Of a stretch of DNA of 64,000 nucleotides, positions 1-9,366 are shown one piece after another; position 1 is the first letter of the stretch; each line of letters opens with the position of its first letter. Source of the stretch: Micromonospora sp. NBRC 110009 (GTDB taxonomy: Bacteria; Actinomycetota; Actinomycetes; Mycobacteriales; Micromonosporaceae); the NCBI RefSeq assembly GCF_030518795.1, contig NZ_CP130427.1:992001-1056000 (forward strand). The letters run 5' to 3'. Under the pieces are notes generated by a model. It ran no database searches, was not told the origin of the DNA, and was given only the letters and a program-made list of their open reading frames with translations. The position numbers and the translations under genes are program-made.

Positions 1-870
1 TTCGTCGGCTGCGTCGACGTGGCGTCCCGGCAGGAGCCCGGCGGGCTGCCACTGATCGGCACCATCGACGACCTGGAGCAGCTCGTCCGGCTGCTGAACT
101 GCGACGTCCTGGTCATCGCCGACCCCGACTGTCCCGAGTCGACGCTGATGGAGTTCCTCCTCCGTCCGGTCAGCTCGCGCTGCGACCTCTGGGCGGTCCC
201 CCGGCTCTGGGGCTCCCGCTCCCACGGCGGCTACCCCGACCACGTCGGGGCGATTCCGATCGTGCAGATCGGCGACACCACGCTGACCGGGCCGCGGTGG
301 GCCATCAAGCGCGCCTCCGACGTCGTTCTCGCCACCCTGGCGCTCCTCCTGTTGAGCCCAGTGCTGCTGCTCTGCGTGATCGCGACGTTCCTCGACGGCG
401 GCCGCGGCGTCTTCTTTCACCAGGAGCGGATCGGCCGGTACGGCAAGCCGTTCCAGGTGATCAAGTTCCGGTCGATGCGCCCGGTGGACGAGCACGAGTC
501 GCAGACCAACTGGTCCATCGCGCACGACCGGCGGGTCGGGCCGATCGGCCGGTTCATGCGCCGTACGTCGCTGGACGAACTGCCGCAGCTCTGGAACATC
601 CTGCGCGGGGAGATGAGCGTGGTCGGTCCCCGGCCGGAGCGGCCGTACTTCGTGGAGAAGTTCTCCGCCGAGTACCCGAACTACGCCATGCGTCACCGGG
701 TGCCGGTCGGCCTGACCGGGCTGGCGCAGGTCAGTGGCCTGCGGGGCGACACGCCCATCTCCGATCGGGCCCGGTTCGACAACTACTACGTCGAGAACTG
801 GTCGCTCTGGCTGGACATCAAGGTCGTGCTGCGTACGGTCGCGGAGGTGTTCCGCGGCGGCGGTCGTTGA
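1..870 (+). CDS. Exopolysaccharide priming sugar-phosphate transferase, 5'-truncated
   Basis: Polyprenyl-phosphate sugar-1-phosphate transferase that starts a polysaccharide repeat unit on undecaprenyl phosphate at the inner face of the membrane. The frame is open from base 1, so the true start lies outside the window. The C-terminal 200 residues are the bacterial sugar transferase domain: a membrane helix after RWAIKRASDV, then FFHQERIG, FQVIKFRSM, LDELPQLWNIL and MSVVGPRPERP, the usual catalytic signatures. The preceding stretch (PLIGTIDDLEQLVR, DVLVIADP) looks like the end of the nucleotide-binding-like middle domain of WcaJ/WbaP-type enzymes. These are usually near 480-500 residues with several N-terminal membrane helices, so about 200 residues are missing here. 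It converges on the glycosyltransferase operon that follows and is probably its priming enzyme. The sugar specificity cannot be read. Confidence 0.93.
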   Translation, partial: FVGCVDVASRQEPGGLPLIGTIDDLEQLVRLLNCDVLVIADPDCPESTLMEFLLRPVSSRCDLWAVPRLWGSRSHGGYPDHVGAIPIVQIGDTTLTGPRWAIKRASDVVLATLALLLLSPVLLLCVIATFLDGGRGVFFHQERIGRYGKPFQVIKFRSMRPVDEHESQTNWSIAHDRRVGPIGRFMRRTSLDELPQLWNILRGEMSVVGPRPERPYFVEKFSAEYPNYAMRHRVPVGLTGLAQVSGLRGDTPISDRARFDNYYVENWSLWLDIKVVLRTVAEVFRGGGR

Positions 871-927
871 CCGGACCAGGCGTGGGACGAGCGAGGACGA
901 CAGGTCGGGCCGCCAGCCACGGTTCGC

Positions 928-1908
928 CTATCCGCTGACCGTGCTCGTCCTCGCCATCACGTCGTCGATCGCCGCCGACCAGTGCGCGGCGAAGCGCTCA
1001 AGACTGTTCTCCGCCCTTACGTACGCGGTGGCGGCGGCGACCGCCGCCTGCCGGGTGGGCAGCAGCGTCAATGCCCGGGTGAACTCGTCCAGGTCACCCG
1101 CCGGGGCGGTCAGATCGAGGTAGCCGGGCACCTCGTCGACGAGCGTGCGGACGTAGCCCACCCGCGTCGTGACGACCGCCGTCCCGGTGGCCATCGCCTC
1201 CAGGATGGCCAGCGAACACGCCTCGTAGTCGCTGGGCGCGAGCACGCAGTCCGCTGCCTGGATCCAGGTCCGCAACTCGGTCGGGGTGAGAACACCGAGG
1301 CTGGTCGCACCGGCGACCGAGCCCGAGCCGGCGGTCAACAACCGGTAGCCGGCGCGGGACGCCGCGGCCGCCGCGATGTCCGGCCGTTTGCGCGCCTCCG
1401 CACGGCCGATGAACAGGGCCAGCCGTTCGTCCGCGGAGACCTGCAACTGTTTGCGGGCGACGTCTCGGTCGCCGATCGCGAACGTTCCGGTGTCGATCCC
1501 GTTCGGGATGACCCGATGGACCCGGAGCCGGTACCAGTGCTCCACCTCCGCGGCCGTGGGCGCCGAGACCGCCACCCGGTAGGCGTGGGCACCCGCCCAG
1601 ATCTCCTTCGCCGCGCCCTTGACCAGGAACTGCGTCTTCCAGGGCAGGGAGTAGTCGTTGGTGCGGGACCCCAACCGGACGTGGTCCACCCAGCAGCCGT
1701 GGTAGACGTGGATCCGGGGCGCGGTGGTGCGGCGGCTGACCATGCCGTTCGTGATCGCCAGGTCGTGGGTGACCTTGTCGAGGTCGGCGACGCCGACCAC
1801 GCTGGACACACCGCCGAGCCGTCCGATCACCTCGGCGAGCGTGTGACAGAACCGCTCGACCCCGCCCGAGTTGTTGGCCGGGTTCGGACTGACGATGGCG
1901 ACCCTCAT
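928..1908 (-). CDS. Glycosyltransferase family 4
   Basis: GT-B fold glycosyltransferase, 326 residues, probably adding one sugar to the lipid-linked repeat unit in the cytoplasm. It begins MRVAIVSPNP followed by NNSGGVERF, the normal acceptor-side opening of family 4. Later come VIPNGIDTGTF and EACSLAILEAMATGTAVV, the EX7E donor-binding motif. The ATG at 1908 overlaps the stop of the upstream gene by 4 bases (ATGA), which fixes the start; an in-frame extension further upstream only reads through that gene. It is the last gene of a three-gene minus-strand operon (polymerase, GT2, this gene). Donor and acceptor are unknown. Confidence 0.9.
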   Translation of the reverse strand: MRVAIVSPNPANNSGGVERFCHTLAEVIGRLGGVSSVVGVADLDKVTHDLAITNGMVSRRTTAPRIHVYHGCWVDHVRLGSRTNDYSLPWKTQFLVKGAAKEIWAGAHAYRVAVSAPTAAEVEHWYRLRVHRVIPNGIDTGTFAIGDRDVARKQLQVSADERLALFIGRAEARKRPDIAAAAASRAGYRLLTAGSGSVAGATSLGVLTPTELRTWIQAADCVLAPSDYEACSLAILEAMATGTAVVTTRVGYVRTLVDEVPGYLDLTAPAGDLDEFTRALTLLPTRQAAVAAATAYVRAENSLERFAAHWSAAIDDVMARTSTVSG

Positions 1909-2807
1909 CGCCGCGCCCACCGGGTGAGGCGCCGTCCGGCGGCGCGTACGAGCGGTTTCAATCGCCGAGCAACCAGCGACGCCTGCTCCTGCAGGGGTCG
2001 GCGGATGAGGCCTTGCTCGCGCAACCAGGCACCGTGTTTGCGCAGGAAGTACCAGTTGTTGCGGAGCACCGAACACTCGTACCGGAGCTTCGACTGCCGA
2101 TCGATCCCGCCGCCCTGCCGGGACCGGATGTAGGTGTAACCCCGATCCGTCACCAGCGTCCGGTGGCCCGCCCGCGCCGCCGACACGTACAGGTCGGTTT
2201 CCTCGCGGTAGTAGTTGCCGGTGTAGGACTCGTCGTAGGTGACCACGTCGAAGACTGAGCGCCGGAACAGTGCGTTGGCGGGCATCCACACACACTGTGC
2301 CCAGGCCGTCTGGGGGAAGAGCCCGGGCCGGTCGAGCTCCGGGCCGCCCGGCGTCCTCGGCGCCCGGGCGACCAGCTCCTCGACGGTCTCCGCCTCGCCC
2401 AGGTTGAACCAGGGCACCCCGACGATGTCAGCGCCCGCCTCGTGCGCGACGCGGAGAAGCTCGGCGATGAGATCGTCGCTGGGTACGTCGTCGTCGTCGA
2501 TGACGAGCACCCACTCCGAGGTCGTGGCACGAATCCCCGCGTTCTTGGCCTTCGGGGGGCCGACGCTGCGCTCGTTGACGATGACGTGGAGCCGGGAGTC
2601 CTGATCGGCGAGGCTCCGCAGCCGGGCCGCGGTGTCGTCCGAGCTCCCGTCGACGACGAAGATCACCTCGCGTACGGCGGGCTGCGCCAGCGCCCATCGC
2701 GCCCTCGCACCGGCCAGTTCGCTCCTGTTGCGGGTGGGCACGACCACGGAAACGGTGGCCGCGCCCGAGCGATCCGCCTCGCGCTCGCGCAGCGGCGTGC
2801 CAGTCAC
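1905..2807 (-). CDS. Glycosyltransferase family 2
   Basis: GT-A fold inverting glycosyltransferase of 300 residues. The signatures are VSVVVPTRNR at about residue 19, VDGSSDDTA, and VIDDDDVPSDDL, which carries the DXD metal and nucleotide-sugar site; REETDLYV lies in the acceptor region. There is no membrane helix, so it is a peripheral cytoplasmic enzyme acting on the lipid-linked intermediate. The C-terminus is rich in arginine (RRLKPLVRAAGRRLTRWARR), suited to contact with acidic lipids. It overlaps both neighbours by 4 bases, so it is translationally coupled to the polymerase gene upstream and the GT4 downstream. The sugar is unknown. Confidence 0.9.
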   Translation of the reverse strand: MTGTPLREREADRSGAATVSVVVPTRNRSELAGARARWALAQPAVREVIFVVDGSSDDTAARLRSLADQDSRLHVIVNERSVGPPKAKNAGIRATTSEWVLVIDDDDVPSDDLIAELLRVAHEAGADIVGVPWFNLGEAETVEELVARAPRTPGGPELDRPGLFPQTAWAQCVWMPANALFRRSVFDVVTYDESYTGNYYREETDLYVSAARAGHRTLVTDRGYTYIRSRQGGGIDRQSKLRYECSVLRNNWYFLRKHGAWLREQGLIRRPLQEQASLVARRLKPLVRAAGRRLTRWARR

Positions 2808-4657
2808 CGTGACCTCCCCCAGGCTCTACCGGACTTCGTGCTGACCCCCACCGATCCGGCGAGGATTCCGACCGCGACGCCCATCACCAGTGGCCACCGG
2901 CTCGTCTCGGAAAGGAACGGCGCGGTCATCAGACACAGCGGTGCGATCAGGCAGAACGCGGCGGCGGCTCGGACGACGCCGTCGCTGTCGGGCGTTCGCA
3001 GGGCCTTGAGCGCCGCCAGTCCGGCGACGACGAGGAAGAGGATCACCAGCAGTGGCGCCGCCGGGCCGTACCGCAGCCAGTCCTGCAGCAGCTCGTTGTG
3101 CACGTAAACGCGCGTGGCCTCGTGGGCGGCGAAGCCGTCGATCTGGGGCGCGAGGGGCCCCACCCCGGTCCAGAAGTTCGCCCGTACGTGCTCCCAGCCG
3201 AGGCGAAGGTCGCTGATGTGCCCGCCCGTGGACGCCGTCTGGTGGACGCTGCTCTCCTGGTTCGGCACCGCCGGCGCGGGCCGGGTGGCGGCGGGCACGG
3301 CCGATCCCCCGCTCGCGCTCGACGGCCCGCTCGGGCTCGGCGGGTTGGTCGCCGGCGTGCTACTCGGGCTCGCTGCCCCAGTTTTGCTCGGTGTGCCGCT
3401 CTTGCCCGGCGTGCCTGGTGCGCTCGGGGTCCGACTGGCGCCAGGGGCACGGGTCGGGCTCGGTGCCCGGCTCGCGGCCGTCGCTCCGTTCGCGCTCGGC
3501 ACACTGCTCGGACTCGGCATCCGACTCGTGGTCGGCCCGCTGGTCGGGGCCGGTCCGCTGCTCGCGAGCTCGAAGCTGCCCGCGCTGCGCAGGCCGAGAT
3601 CGGCGGCGAAACCCGGTGCGGCGAACACGACCGCCGCCACCACGAGCACCGCGAACCCGAACTGTCCGATCATCCGCTTCCAGCGCGGCCAGGTGAGCAC
3701 GAAGACGACGACGAGGGCGGCCAGAGCCGCGAGCCACACGCTGCGACGGAAGCTGATCAGGACCAGGAGCGGCGCGGCGACGAGCACGCCCAGGTGACGC
3801 CAGTCCCAGCGCCGCCCGCCGCCTCCGAGCATGCCGATGAACACCGCCGCCGCGATCGCGGGGAACGCCGAGTCGTAGTAGACGAAGTAGCGGCTGAGCC
3901 GGTCGTCAGCGATCTCGCCGAACGGGATGGCGATGGCTGCCGCGACGAGCAGGCCGGTCAGCGCCACCCCGACCGCCCCCCGGAGCGACCTCTGGTCGTC
4001 CCGCAGCCGGCGCAGGCTCAGGCCGACGACGAGTCCGAGGACCAGCAGGATGAAGGGGCGGGCGTTCTGGTTGACCGCGGAGAAGACCGACTGCCCGTGG
4101 AGCAGGCCGCTGCCGCTGGCCAGGACGACGAGCGCGGCGGCCAGCCCGAGCAGCGCGCCGCCGAACGAACGGAGGCGGACGCGCTGCGGTGGCCACCACC
4201 GGGCCGCGGCGAACGCGGCCGTCAACGCCAGCGCCAGGAGAATGGGGATCTTCCCGGTACCGAAGTAGAGCTGGTGACCCAACGTGGTCAACACGCCGAA
4301 CCGCCCGTTCGGCTTGATCTCCTGGGCGAGCACGGCCACGAGCACGATGCCGGTCAGGGGAAGGCGGAGCACGAGCAGCGGCAACGCGATCGCGATGACG
4401 ACCCCGGCCGGGGACGGCAGGGTCCAGACGATGTACGCGGCGCTGAACGCCGCGAGCGCCCAGGACGCCCACCCGAGCGGCCGCCGGCCGGTGGCGGCGA
4501 CCGGAGAGATGATGCCGTACGCCCAGCCGGGGAAACGCATCAGAGCTGGCCCGCGGCCCGTCTGACCGCGGCCATCGGGGCCGCCGAGAGGCTGTTGGGG
4601 GCGATTGACGGCCGCGTCGTCCGTGCCCGAATCAGTCAAAGTCCCTCTGGAACCCAT
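2804..4657 (-). CDS. O-antigen polymerase/ligase-like membrane protein with P/S/T-rich insert
   Basis: Polytopic membrane protein of about 617 residues, the likely Wzy-type polymerase of the locus. Many hydrophobic helices run from about residue 65 to 345 and again near the C-terminus. The signature GVGPLAPQ followed by VHNELLQDWLRYG matches the catalytic periplasmic loop of the O-antigen ligase/polymerase family. The odd part is an insert of about 90 residues (bases about 3290-3560) made almost only of Pro, Ser, Thr, Ala and Gly, just before this loop. It should face outside the cell and may span the wall or be glycosylated. I chose ATG 4657 because AAGGG lies 6 bases upstream; an ATG at 4540 would give 578 residues and a TTG at 4768 is less likely. 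Confidence 0.82.
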   Translation of the reverse strand: MGSRGTLTDSGTDDAAVNRPQQPLGGPDGRGQTGRGPALMRFPGWAYGIISPVAATGRRPLGWASWALAAFSAAYIVWTLPSPAGVVIAIALPLLVLRLPLTGIVLVAVLAQEIKPNGRFGVLTTLGHQLYFGTGKIPILLALALTAAFAAARWWPPQRVRLRSFGGALLGLAAALVVLASGSGLLHGQSVFSAVNQNARPFILLVLGLVVGLSLRRLRDDQRSLRGAVGVALTGLLVAAAIAIPFGEIADDRLSRYFVYYDSAFPAIAAAVFIGMLGGGGRRWDWRHLGVLVAAPLLVLISFRRSVWLAALAALVVVFVLTWPRWKRMIGQFGFAVLVVAAVVFAAPGFAADLGLRSAGSFELASSGPAPTSGPTTSRMPSPSSVPSANGATAASRAPSPTRAPGASRTPSAPGTPGKSGTPSKTGAASPSSTPATNPPSPSGPSSASGGSAVPAATRPAPAVPNQESSVHQTASTGGHISDLRLGWEHVRANFWTGVGPLAPQIDGFAAHEATRVYVHNELLQDWLRYGPAAPLLVILFLVVAGLAALKALRTPDSDGVVRAAAAFCLIAPLCLMTAPFLSETSRWPLVMGVAVGILAGSVGVSTKSGRAWGRSR

Positions 4658-4956
4658 CGCTGCCCTTGCCCCGAGATCGGATCCCGGTCGGCCTTCGCTG
4701 ACCCGGAACCCTGCTGACCACAACGCCGAACCGGTTGCCGTGACAGTCGCGGGACGACCACAGCCCAAGCAATCCTGTGACCAGGGCGGCCGTGCAATGT
4801 GGTAGGTCGAACATCACGGCAGCGGCCGTCGCGGCACACAGTAGCAGGAAAGGCGAACAGGAGCGTCGACGCGAACTCGTCATCCCGACGAGGTGAACCG
4901 GGAGCGGGCCGGAGCAGCCACCCGAGGCTCACTACGATATTCATGGTTCCGGTCGG
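4658..4956. promoter_or_regulatory. Divergent intergenic region between polymerase operon and beta-helix gene
   Basis: This 299-base gap separates two divergent genes and must hold both promoters. Short open frames cross it on both strands, but none has a convincing start or protein-like composition. TACGAT at about 4933-4938 resembles a -10 box for the rightward gene; no clear -35 box is seen. No operator or hairpin stands out. Confidence 0.4.
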
Positions 4957-6765
4957 ATGGCTCGAATGGTGGCAGCTTTGCGCACTCGCGGTCGATGGTC
5001 GCCACCCGGTAGCGTCATCCGCGGTTACCCTCCGGAGCCGCGGCTGGTCACCCGCCGCGCTCTCCTCGCCGCCGCCGGCGGCATGGTGGTCGCCGGCGAC
5101 CTGGTCCTCGCCGGCGACACCCCGCGCCGGGCGCAGACCGTGCTGCTGCCGCCCCCGTCCGGGGGCGACGACACCGCCGCGCTCAACACCGCTCTCCTAG
5201 CCGGGGCGGGCGGCCCGATCCAGGGGCGCCGTGGCGCCCACTACCGGATCAGCGCCCCCCTCGTGGTGCGCAGCGGCACGACGCTGGCCATGTCGGGGTG
5301 CACCGTGACCCTGACGACCGGTAGCGCCTGCAACCTCCTCGTCAACAGCGCGGTCACCACCGGCGGTCGGGACCGGGACATCACCGTCGTCGGCGGCACG
5401 TGGGTACGCGCGGCGGGGGTCGGTGGTACCGGCCCCGACCTGCACACCCTGCGCTGGCGGCGGGTGGACGGCCTGACACTCAAGGGACTGGCGGTGGAGA
5501 CCGCCAGCGACAAGTACGCCATCTCCCTCGGCGACGTCACCGACACCACGGTCACCGGGATCAGGTTCGCCGTGTACTCGGACGGAGTGCACATCCAGGG
5601 GCCGGCCGCGCGGACCAGGATCTCCGGGATCCGGGGCTCGACGGGCGACGACACCGTCGCCATCACCCCTCGCGACTGGCAGGCCTACGACGACGTGTCG
5701 GGCCCGGTGACCGACACCGTCATCGAGGACGTCAACGTGGCCTCGCTGGCGGCGCTGGTCAAGGTGCTCGGCGGGTCGCCGGAGACCGCGGCCTTGCGTA
5801 CCACGGTCCGGCGCGTCGCGGGCGTTGCCGGCAACAACGTCGTCTGGGTCGGGGACGACACCGCCGAGTGGCGCACCACCGGCGGCCGGGTCGACGACCT
5901 GGTGGTGGAAGAGGTGGCCGCGGCGGCCCTGCCCGGCCGGGGCGGTGTGGTGCACATCAACGGCTCGGCCGTGGGGCACGTCCGGCTCCGGGGGCTGACC
6001 GCCGACGGTCCCGACGCGGCACTGCCACTGGTGCGCTTCTCGCCGCTGGCTCCCGCGACCCTGGACATGCTCACGGTCGAGGACGTCGCGGTCGCCCAGC
6101 TCGGAGCCCTGCCCCTGTTGGCCGTGGACGCGACGGCGAGGATCCGACGGCTGCAGGTGGACCGGTTGACCATCGGGGGCGCGTCGGCCGGCGCGAAGGT
6201 CATCCGGATCGCCGGCGTGGTGGACGAGCTGACCGTCCGGACGGCGACCATGACGGCGAGCGGCGACAGTCACCTGCTCGAACTCTCCGAATGGGCGGAG
6301 AAGGCCGCGGTGCGCCAGGCGGACCTGTCCGGGGTGCGGGTCGTCGGCAACGGCGGCCTGGTCACCGCCAAGGCGGCCACCCACACCCTGCCCCGGCTGG
6401 CTCTCGACGACGTGCAGACCGCCGGGACGCCCTGGCTGGTCGACCTCAACACCGACACCGAGCTGGTGCTGTCGAACGTGCGCATCGACCACAGCGCCGG
6501 CGGGCTCGCGAACGTGCATCGGTCAGGCGCGGTGGTGGTGCGCGGCGACGGGCTGCGGTCGACACCCGGTTCGCGGGGGGTGGCGGTCGCCGCCGGCGGT
6601 TCGGTGGTGTCGTACGCGCCGGATCTCGCGGTCGACGTCAGCAGGCTCGTCCGGGTCGACGGCAGCCGGGCCACGAACACCAATCCGCGCCTGTCCTGCG
6701 GGACGGGGCCGGTGAGGTGCACCGGCCTGACCTGGCAGCACCTCCAGACCGGCGCCACCTACTGA
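4957..6765 (+). CDS. Secreted right-handed beta-helix (pectate-lyase/GH28-like) protein
   Basis: Large exported protein of 602 residues. The N-terminus has a Tat-like signal (LVTRRALLAAAGGMVVAGDLVLAG at about residues 30-53) with a twin arginine. The rest is a repetitive beta-helix: a SGTTLAMSGCTVTL start coil, then many short strands such as VDGLTLKGLAVET, TDTTVTGIRF, SDGVHIQGPA and GDDTVAITPRD. The last two resemble the region of GH28/pectinase-type folds that carries catalytic aspartates (HIQG, GDDTVAI). It lies between the polymerase and flippase operons, so it may trim or modify the exopolysaccharide, as beta-helix lyases and epimerases do in other loci. The start is uncertain: the ATG at 4957 has no strong ribosome site. 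Confidence 0.78.
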   Translation: MARMVAALRTRGRWSPPGSVIRGYPPEPRLVTRRALLAAAGGMVVAGDLVLAGDTPRRAQTVLLPPPSGGDDTAALNTALLAGAGGPIQGRRGAHYRISAPLVVRSGTTLAMSGCTVTLTTGSACNLLVNSAVTTGGRDRDITVVGGTWVRAAGVGGTGPDLHTLRWRRVDGLTLKGLAVETASDKYAISLGDVTDTTVTGIRFAVYSDGVHIQGPAARTRISGIRGSTGDDTVAITPRDWQAYDDVSGPVTDTVIEDVNVASLAALVKVLGGSPETAALRTTVRRVAGVAGNNVVWVGDDTAEWRTTGGRVDDLVVEEVAAAALPGRGGVVHINGSAVGHVRLRGLTADGPDAALPLVRFSPLAPATLDMLTVEDVAVAQLGALPLLAVDATARIRRLQVDRLTIGGASAGAKVIRIAGVVDELTVRTATMTASGDSHLLELSEWAEKAAVRQADLSGVRVVGNGGLVTAKAATHTLPRLALDDVQTAGTPWLVDLNTDTELVLSNVRIDHSAGGLANVHRSGAVVVRGDGLRSTPGSRGVAVAAGGSVVSYAPDLAVDVSRLVRVDGSRATNTNPRLSCGTGPVRCTGLTWQHLQTGATY

Positions 6766-6777
6766 CCGGCGGCGTGC

Positions 6778-8283
6778 TCACAGGGCCTTGCGGGACAGCA
6801 CCCGCCTGAGGTCCGCCGGGGTGACCGCCCGCGCGGCCAGCACCGCCGCCCCGAACATGCCGGCCGCCAGCGCCGCCTCGATCGGCCACGGAAGCCGGAC
6901 CAGCCACAACACGAGGATCGTGGCGGCGCCGAGGACGAGGACGCTCGCCATCTCCCGCACCGGCAGTCGCGACGTCATCGCCCGCGCCGCGAGCAGGCAG
7001 GTCGTGGCGCCGATGACGAACTCCGTGGCGGCCGCCACCGCCGCGGCGCCGGTGGCTCCCCAGCGGGCACAGGCCCAGAACTGTGCCGCGAGGTTGACCA
7101 CCGCCACCGAGACCGTCAACACCGCGATCGGCCGTACGACGCCCAGCGCGGAGCAGATGGTCGTGCCGACATAGCCGAGGGTGACGCCGACGAAGGCCAC
7201 GGCGAGCAGGATCAGGGGCGTGACCGCCGGGGCGAAGTCGTCGCCGTAGAGGTAGGCGACGAGGGCGGGCGCGAGCGCGATCAGCAGGACCGCCGTGCCC
7301 GCGCCGATCACGACGCCGGTGCGCGTCGCCAGGCTGAAGATCACATTTCGGCGGTGGGCGTCCATGGACAGGCTGGTCGCCACGATCGGCAGCAGCGGGG
7401 CCACCAACATGGCCGGGCCGAGCTGCGCGACGTCCAGGAACTTGTAGGCGGCCGAGTAGTAGCCCACCTCGGCAGCGCCCTGGAGGTGGAACAGGATCAC
7501 CGAGCCGAGGCGGTAGTAGGCCATGACCGCCAGCGAACTGATCGCGAGCGGCCAGCTCAGCGAGAAGATCCGACCGGCCTCCGCCCACGACGGGCGGCCG
7601 AGTGGCACCAGCCTCCGGTTGATCACCACACCGACGGAGGTCTGCAGCGCGACGACCGCGACGAAGAACCAGCCGAGGAGAACCACGTCGCCGCCGGTAC
7701 GAGCGACGGTCACCACCGCGACCAGCCAGAGGAGGCCCTGGACAAGGGCGAGGACGGACGACACCTCGGGGCGGAACCGGGCCGTCGCTCCCGCCGTCAG
7801 GATCGACGCCGCGGACAGCGGCGTCGCGACGGCGACCACACCGACGACCGAGCTGGATTCGCCGAAGAGCCCTCCGGCGGCGGCGGCGAGCAGGACGACG
7901 GTCGCGACCAACGCCACCGAGGTCCGGATGACCAGGCCGGTGCTCAGGATCCGGCCGGCGGCCAACTTCTCCCGCGCAATCCGGGAACTCACGGTGATCG
8001 TCGTGCCCATGTCGGCGACCTGCGCCGCCGCCGTGCCGAGGGTGAGCGCGAGGGCGAAGACGCCGAACCCGTCCGGGTTCAGGTAGCGAGCGAGCACGGA
8101 GTTGGTCGCCATGCCGACGACCATGCCCAGCAGCCGGAGGCCGAGGGAGACGGCGGTGGCCATGCTGAGCCCGCGCGCCGACCGCGCGCCGTCCGCCGGT
8201 CCGGTCGCGTCGAGATCCGGTACGGTGCCCGCCGGAACCCCGGCGTCCCCCGGCTTGTTCGTCGTCTGTCCAGGCGAGGTCAC
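6778..8283 (-). CDS. Wzx-type polysaccharide flippase (MOP/MATE superfamily)
   Basis: Polytopic membrane protein of 501 residues with about 12-14 hydrophobic segments. It begins, after a soluble leader of 40 residues, with SMATAVSLGLRLLGMVVGMATNSVLARYLNPDGFGVFALALTL-type sequence, a hallmark of the polysaccharide-exporter family. It should flip the lipid-linked repeat unit to the outer face for polymerisation. The start is GTG 8283, overlapping the stop of the upstream glycosyltransferase in GTGA; the frame extends further only by reading through that gene. It is the last gene of a five-gene minus-strand operon beginning at 12778. Confidence 0.9.
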   Translation of the reverse strand: MTSPGQTTNKPGDAGVPAGTVPDLDATGPADGARSARGLSMATAVSLGLRLLGMVVGMATNSVLARYLNPDGFGVFALALTLGTAAAQVADMGTTITVSSRIAREKLAAGRILSTGLVIRTSVALVATVVLLAAAAGGLFGESSSVVGVVAVATPLSAASILTAGATARFRPEVSSVLALVQGLLWLVAVVTVARTGGDVVLLGWFFVAVVALQTSVGVVINRRLVPLGRPSWAEAGRIFSLSWPLAISSLAVMAYYRLGSVILFHLQGAAEVGYYSAAYKFLDVAQLGPAMLVAPLLPIVATSLSMDAHRRNVIFSLATRTGVVIGAGTAVLLIALAPALVAYLYGDDFAPAVTPLILLAVAFVGVTLGYVGTTICSALGVVRPIAVLTVSVAVVNLAAQFWACARWGATGAAAVAAATEFVIGATTCLLAARAMTSRLPVREMASVLVLGAATILVLWLVRLPWPIEAALAAGMFGAAVLAARAVTPADLRRVLSRKAL

Positions 8284-9353
8284 CGGAGGCACTCCCCGAA
8301 GATGCGTTCGTACGCGGCGAGCCAGTTCTCCCGGCCGTGCTGCTGCTCGACGTAGGCGACGCCGCCGCCGCGCAGGTCCAGGAGCGCGGCGGCCCGCTCG
8401 GCCGTCAGCTCCGACGGATCCTGGATCACCAGGCCACCGCAGCGGGAGACCAGTTCCGTCCCGGGATCTCCGGCGAACGCCACGACTGGCAGCCCGGCGG
8501 CGGCCGCCTCGAGCACGCAGGTCGGCGTGCCGTCGGTCTCCGCCCCGCAATAGAGGTAGAAGTCGCTGGCCGCGAGGAGGGCGGGCACGTCCTCCCGGTG
8601 ACCGGTGAAGTGCACGTCGGTGCTGCCGGCGGCGAGCCGCTCCAGCCGCTCGCGGTCGGGTCCGTCGCCGACGACGAGCAGGGCGCTTCCGCTGGCCAGT
8701 GCCGCCGCCACGGCCCGATCGTGGCGCTTGGCGCCGTGCAACCGCGCGGCGAGGACGGCGACGCGCCGGTCCTGGAAGTGGCTCGGCAGCACCTGTCGCC
8801 GCAACGCCGCCCGCGTCTCGGCCGGCGGGGCGGCGTAGCGGCCGGTGTCGATCGAATTGGGGATCACCACGAGCTTGTCCCGGCCGACGACGGGTTCGAG
8901 GTCGCTGGCGACGGCCGCGCTGACGCAGATCACCCGGGCGACGTGCTCGGCGGCGCGCGCATAGCCCGCGAGAAGCATCCGGCCGGCGCGGCCGCCCATC
9001 CACCGCCCGTGTTCCGTCCAGACCACCGGCGCGCGGCGGGACAGGGGCGCGGTCAGGGCGATCTGTTCCCGCTTGAACTGGAGGTAGTAGAGCGAGGAGT
9101 CGGCGATGGCCTGTGTCCGGTGCCGCTCGAGGGGCACCCGCAGGAGCCCGGTGGCCATCGTCCGGCGGGACCACTTCGGCCCGAGCCCGATCTCGCGCCG
9201 GCTCAGGCCGCGCTCCTCCCAGCCCGGGCACCGGCCGTACAGGACGACATCGTGGCCGCGATCCCGCATCCCGCGGCCGAGCGCGACGGTGTGCGCCTCG
9301 GCGCCACCGGCGGTGTCCGAGACGGAGACCATCGTGACGGTCAACCTGGACAA
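8280..9353 (-). CDS. Glycosyltransferase family 4
   Basis: GT-B glycosyltransferase of 357 residues. The N-terminus LTVTMVSVSDTAGGAEAHTVALGRGM is the glycine-rich acceptor opening. VIPNSIDTGRYAAP and AVLAARLHGAKRHD start the donor domain, and the donor motif is ETDGTPTCVLEAAAAGLPVV (EX7E-like). It is a cytoplasmic enzyme expected to extend the repeat unit. It sits between another GT (13-base gap) and the flippase (4-base overlap) in one operon. Specificity is unknown. Confidence 0.9.
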   Translation of the reverse strand: MSRLTVTMVSVSDTAGGAEAHTVALGRGMRDRGHDVVLYGRCPGWEERGLSRREIGLGPKWSRRTMATGLLRVPLERHRTQAIADSSLYYLQFKREQIALTAPLSRRAPVVWTEHGRWMGGRAGRMLLAGYARAAEHVARVICVSAAVASDLEPVVGRDKLVVIPNSIDTGRYAAPPAETRAALRRQVLPSHFQDRRVAVLAARLHGAKRHDRAVAAALASGSALLVVGDGPDRERLERLAAGSTDVHFTGHREDVPALLAASDFYLYCGAETDGTPTCVLEAAAAGLPVVAFAGDPGTELVSRCGGLVIQDPSELTAERAAALLDLRGGGVAYVEQQHGRENWLAAYERIFGECLR

Positions 9354-9366
9354 TGGAGGCCTCTTC

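Noticed and set aside
871..927. Terminator between the priming transferase and the convergent operon
   Set aside because: I found no stem-loop strong enough to support it.
3290..3560. Possible CRISPR or tandem repeat in the polymerase gene
   Set aside because: It is a run of degenerate Pro/Ser/Thr codons without exact spacers or constant unit length.
3098..4717. Long open frame on the plus strand opposite the polymerase gene
   Set aside because: It is an antisense shadow caused by high GC; its product is Arg/Glu/Gly-rich with no domain, while the minus-strand frame has clear membrane and family motifs.
4632..4944. Minus-strand frames in the gap upstream of the polymerase gene
   Set aside because: They overlap the likely promoter region, have no family resemblance and no good start.
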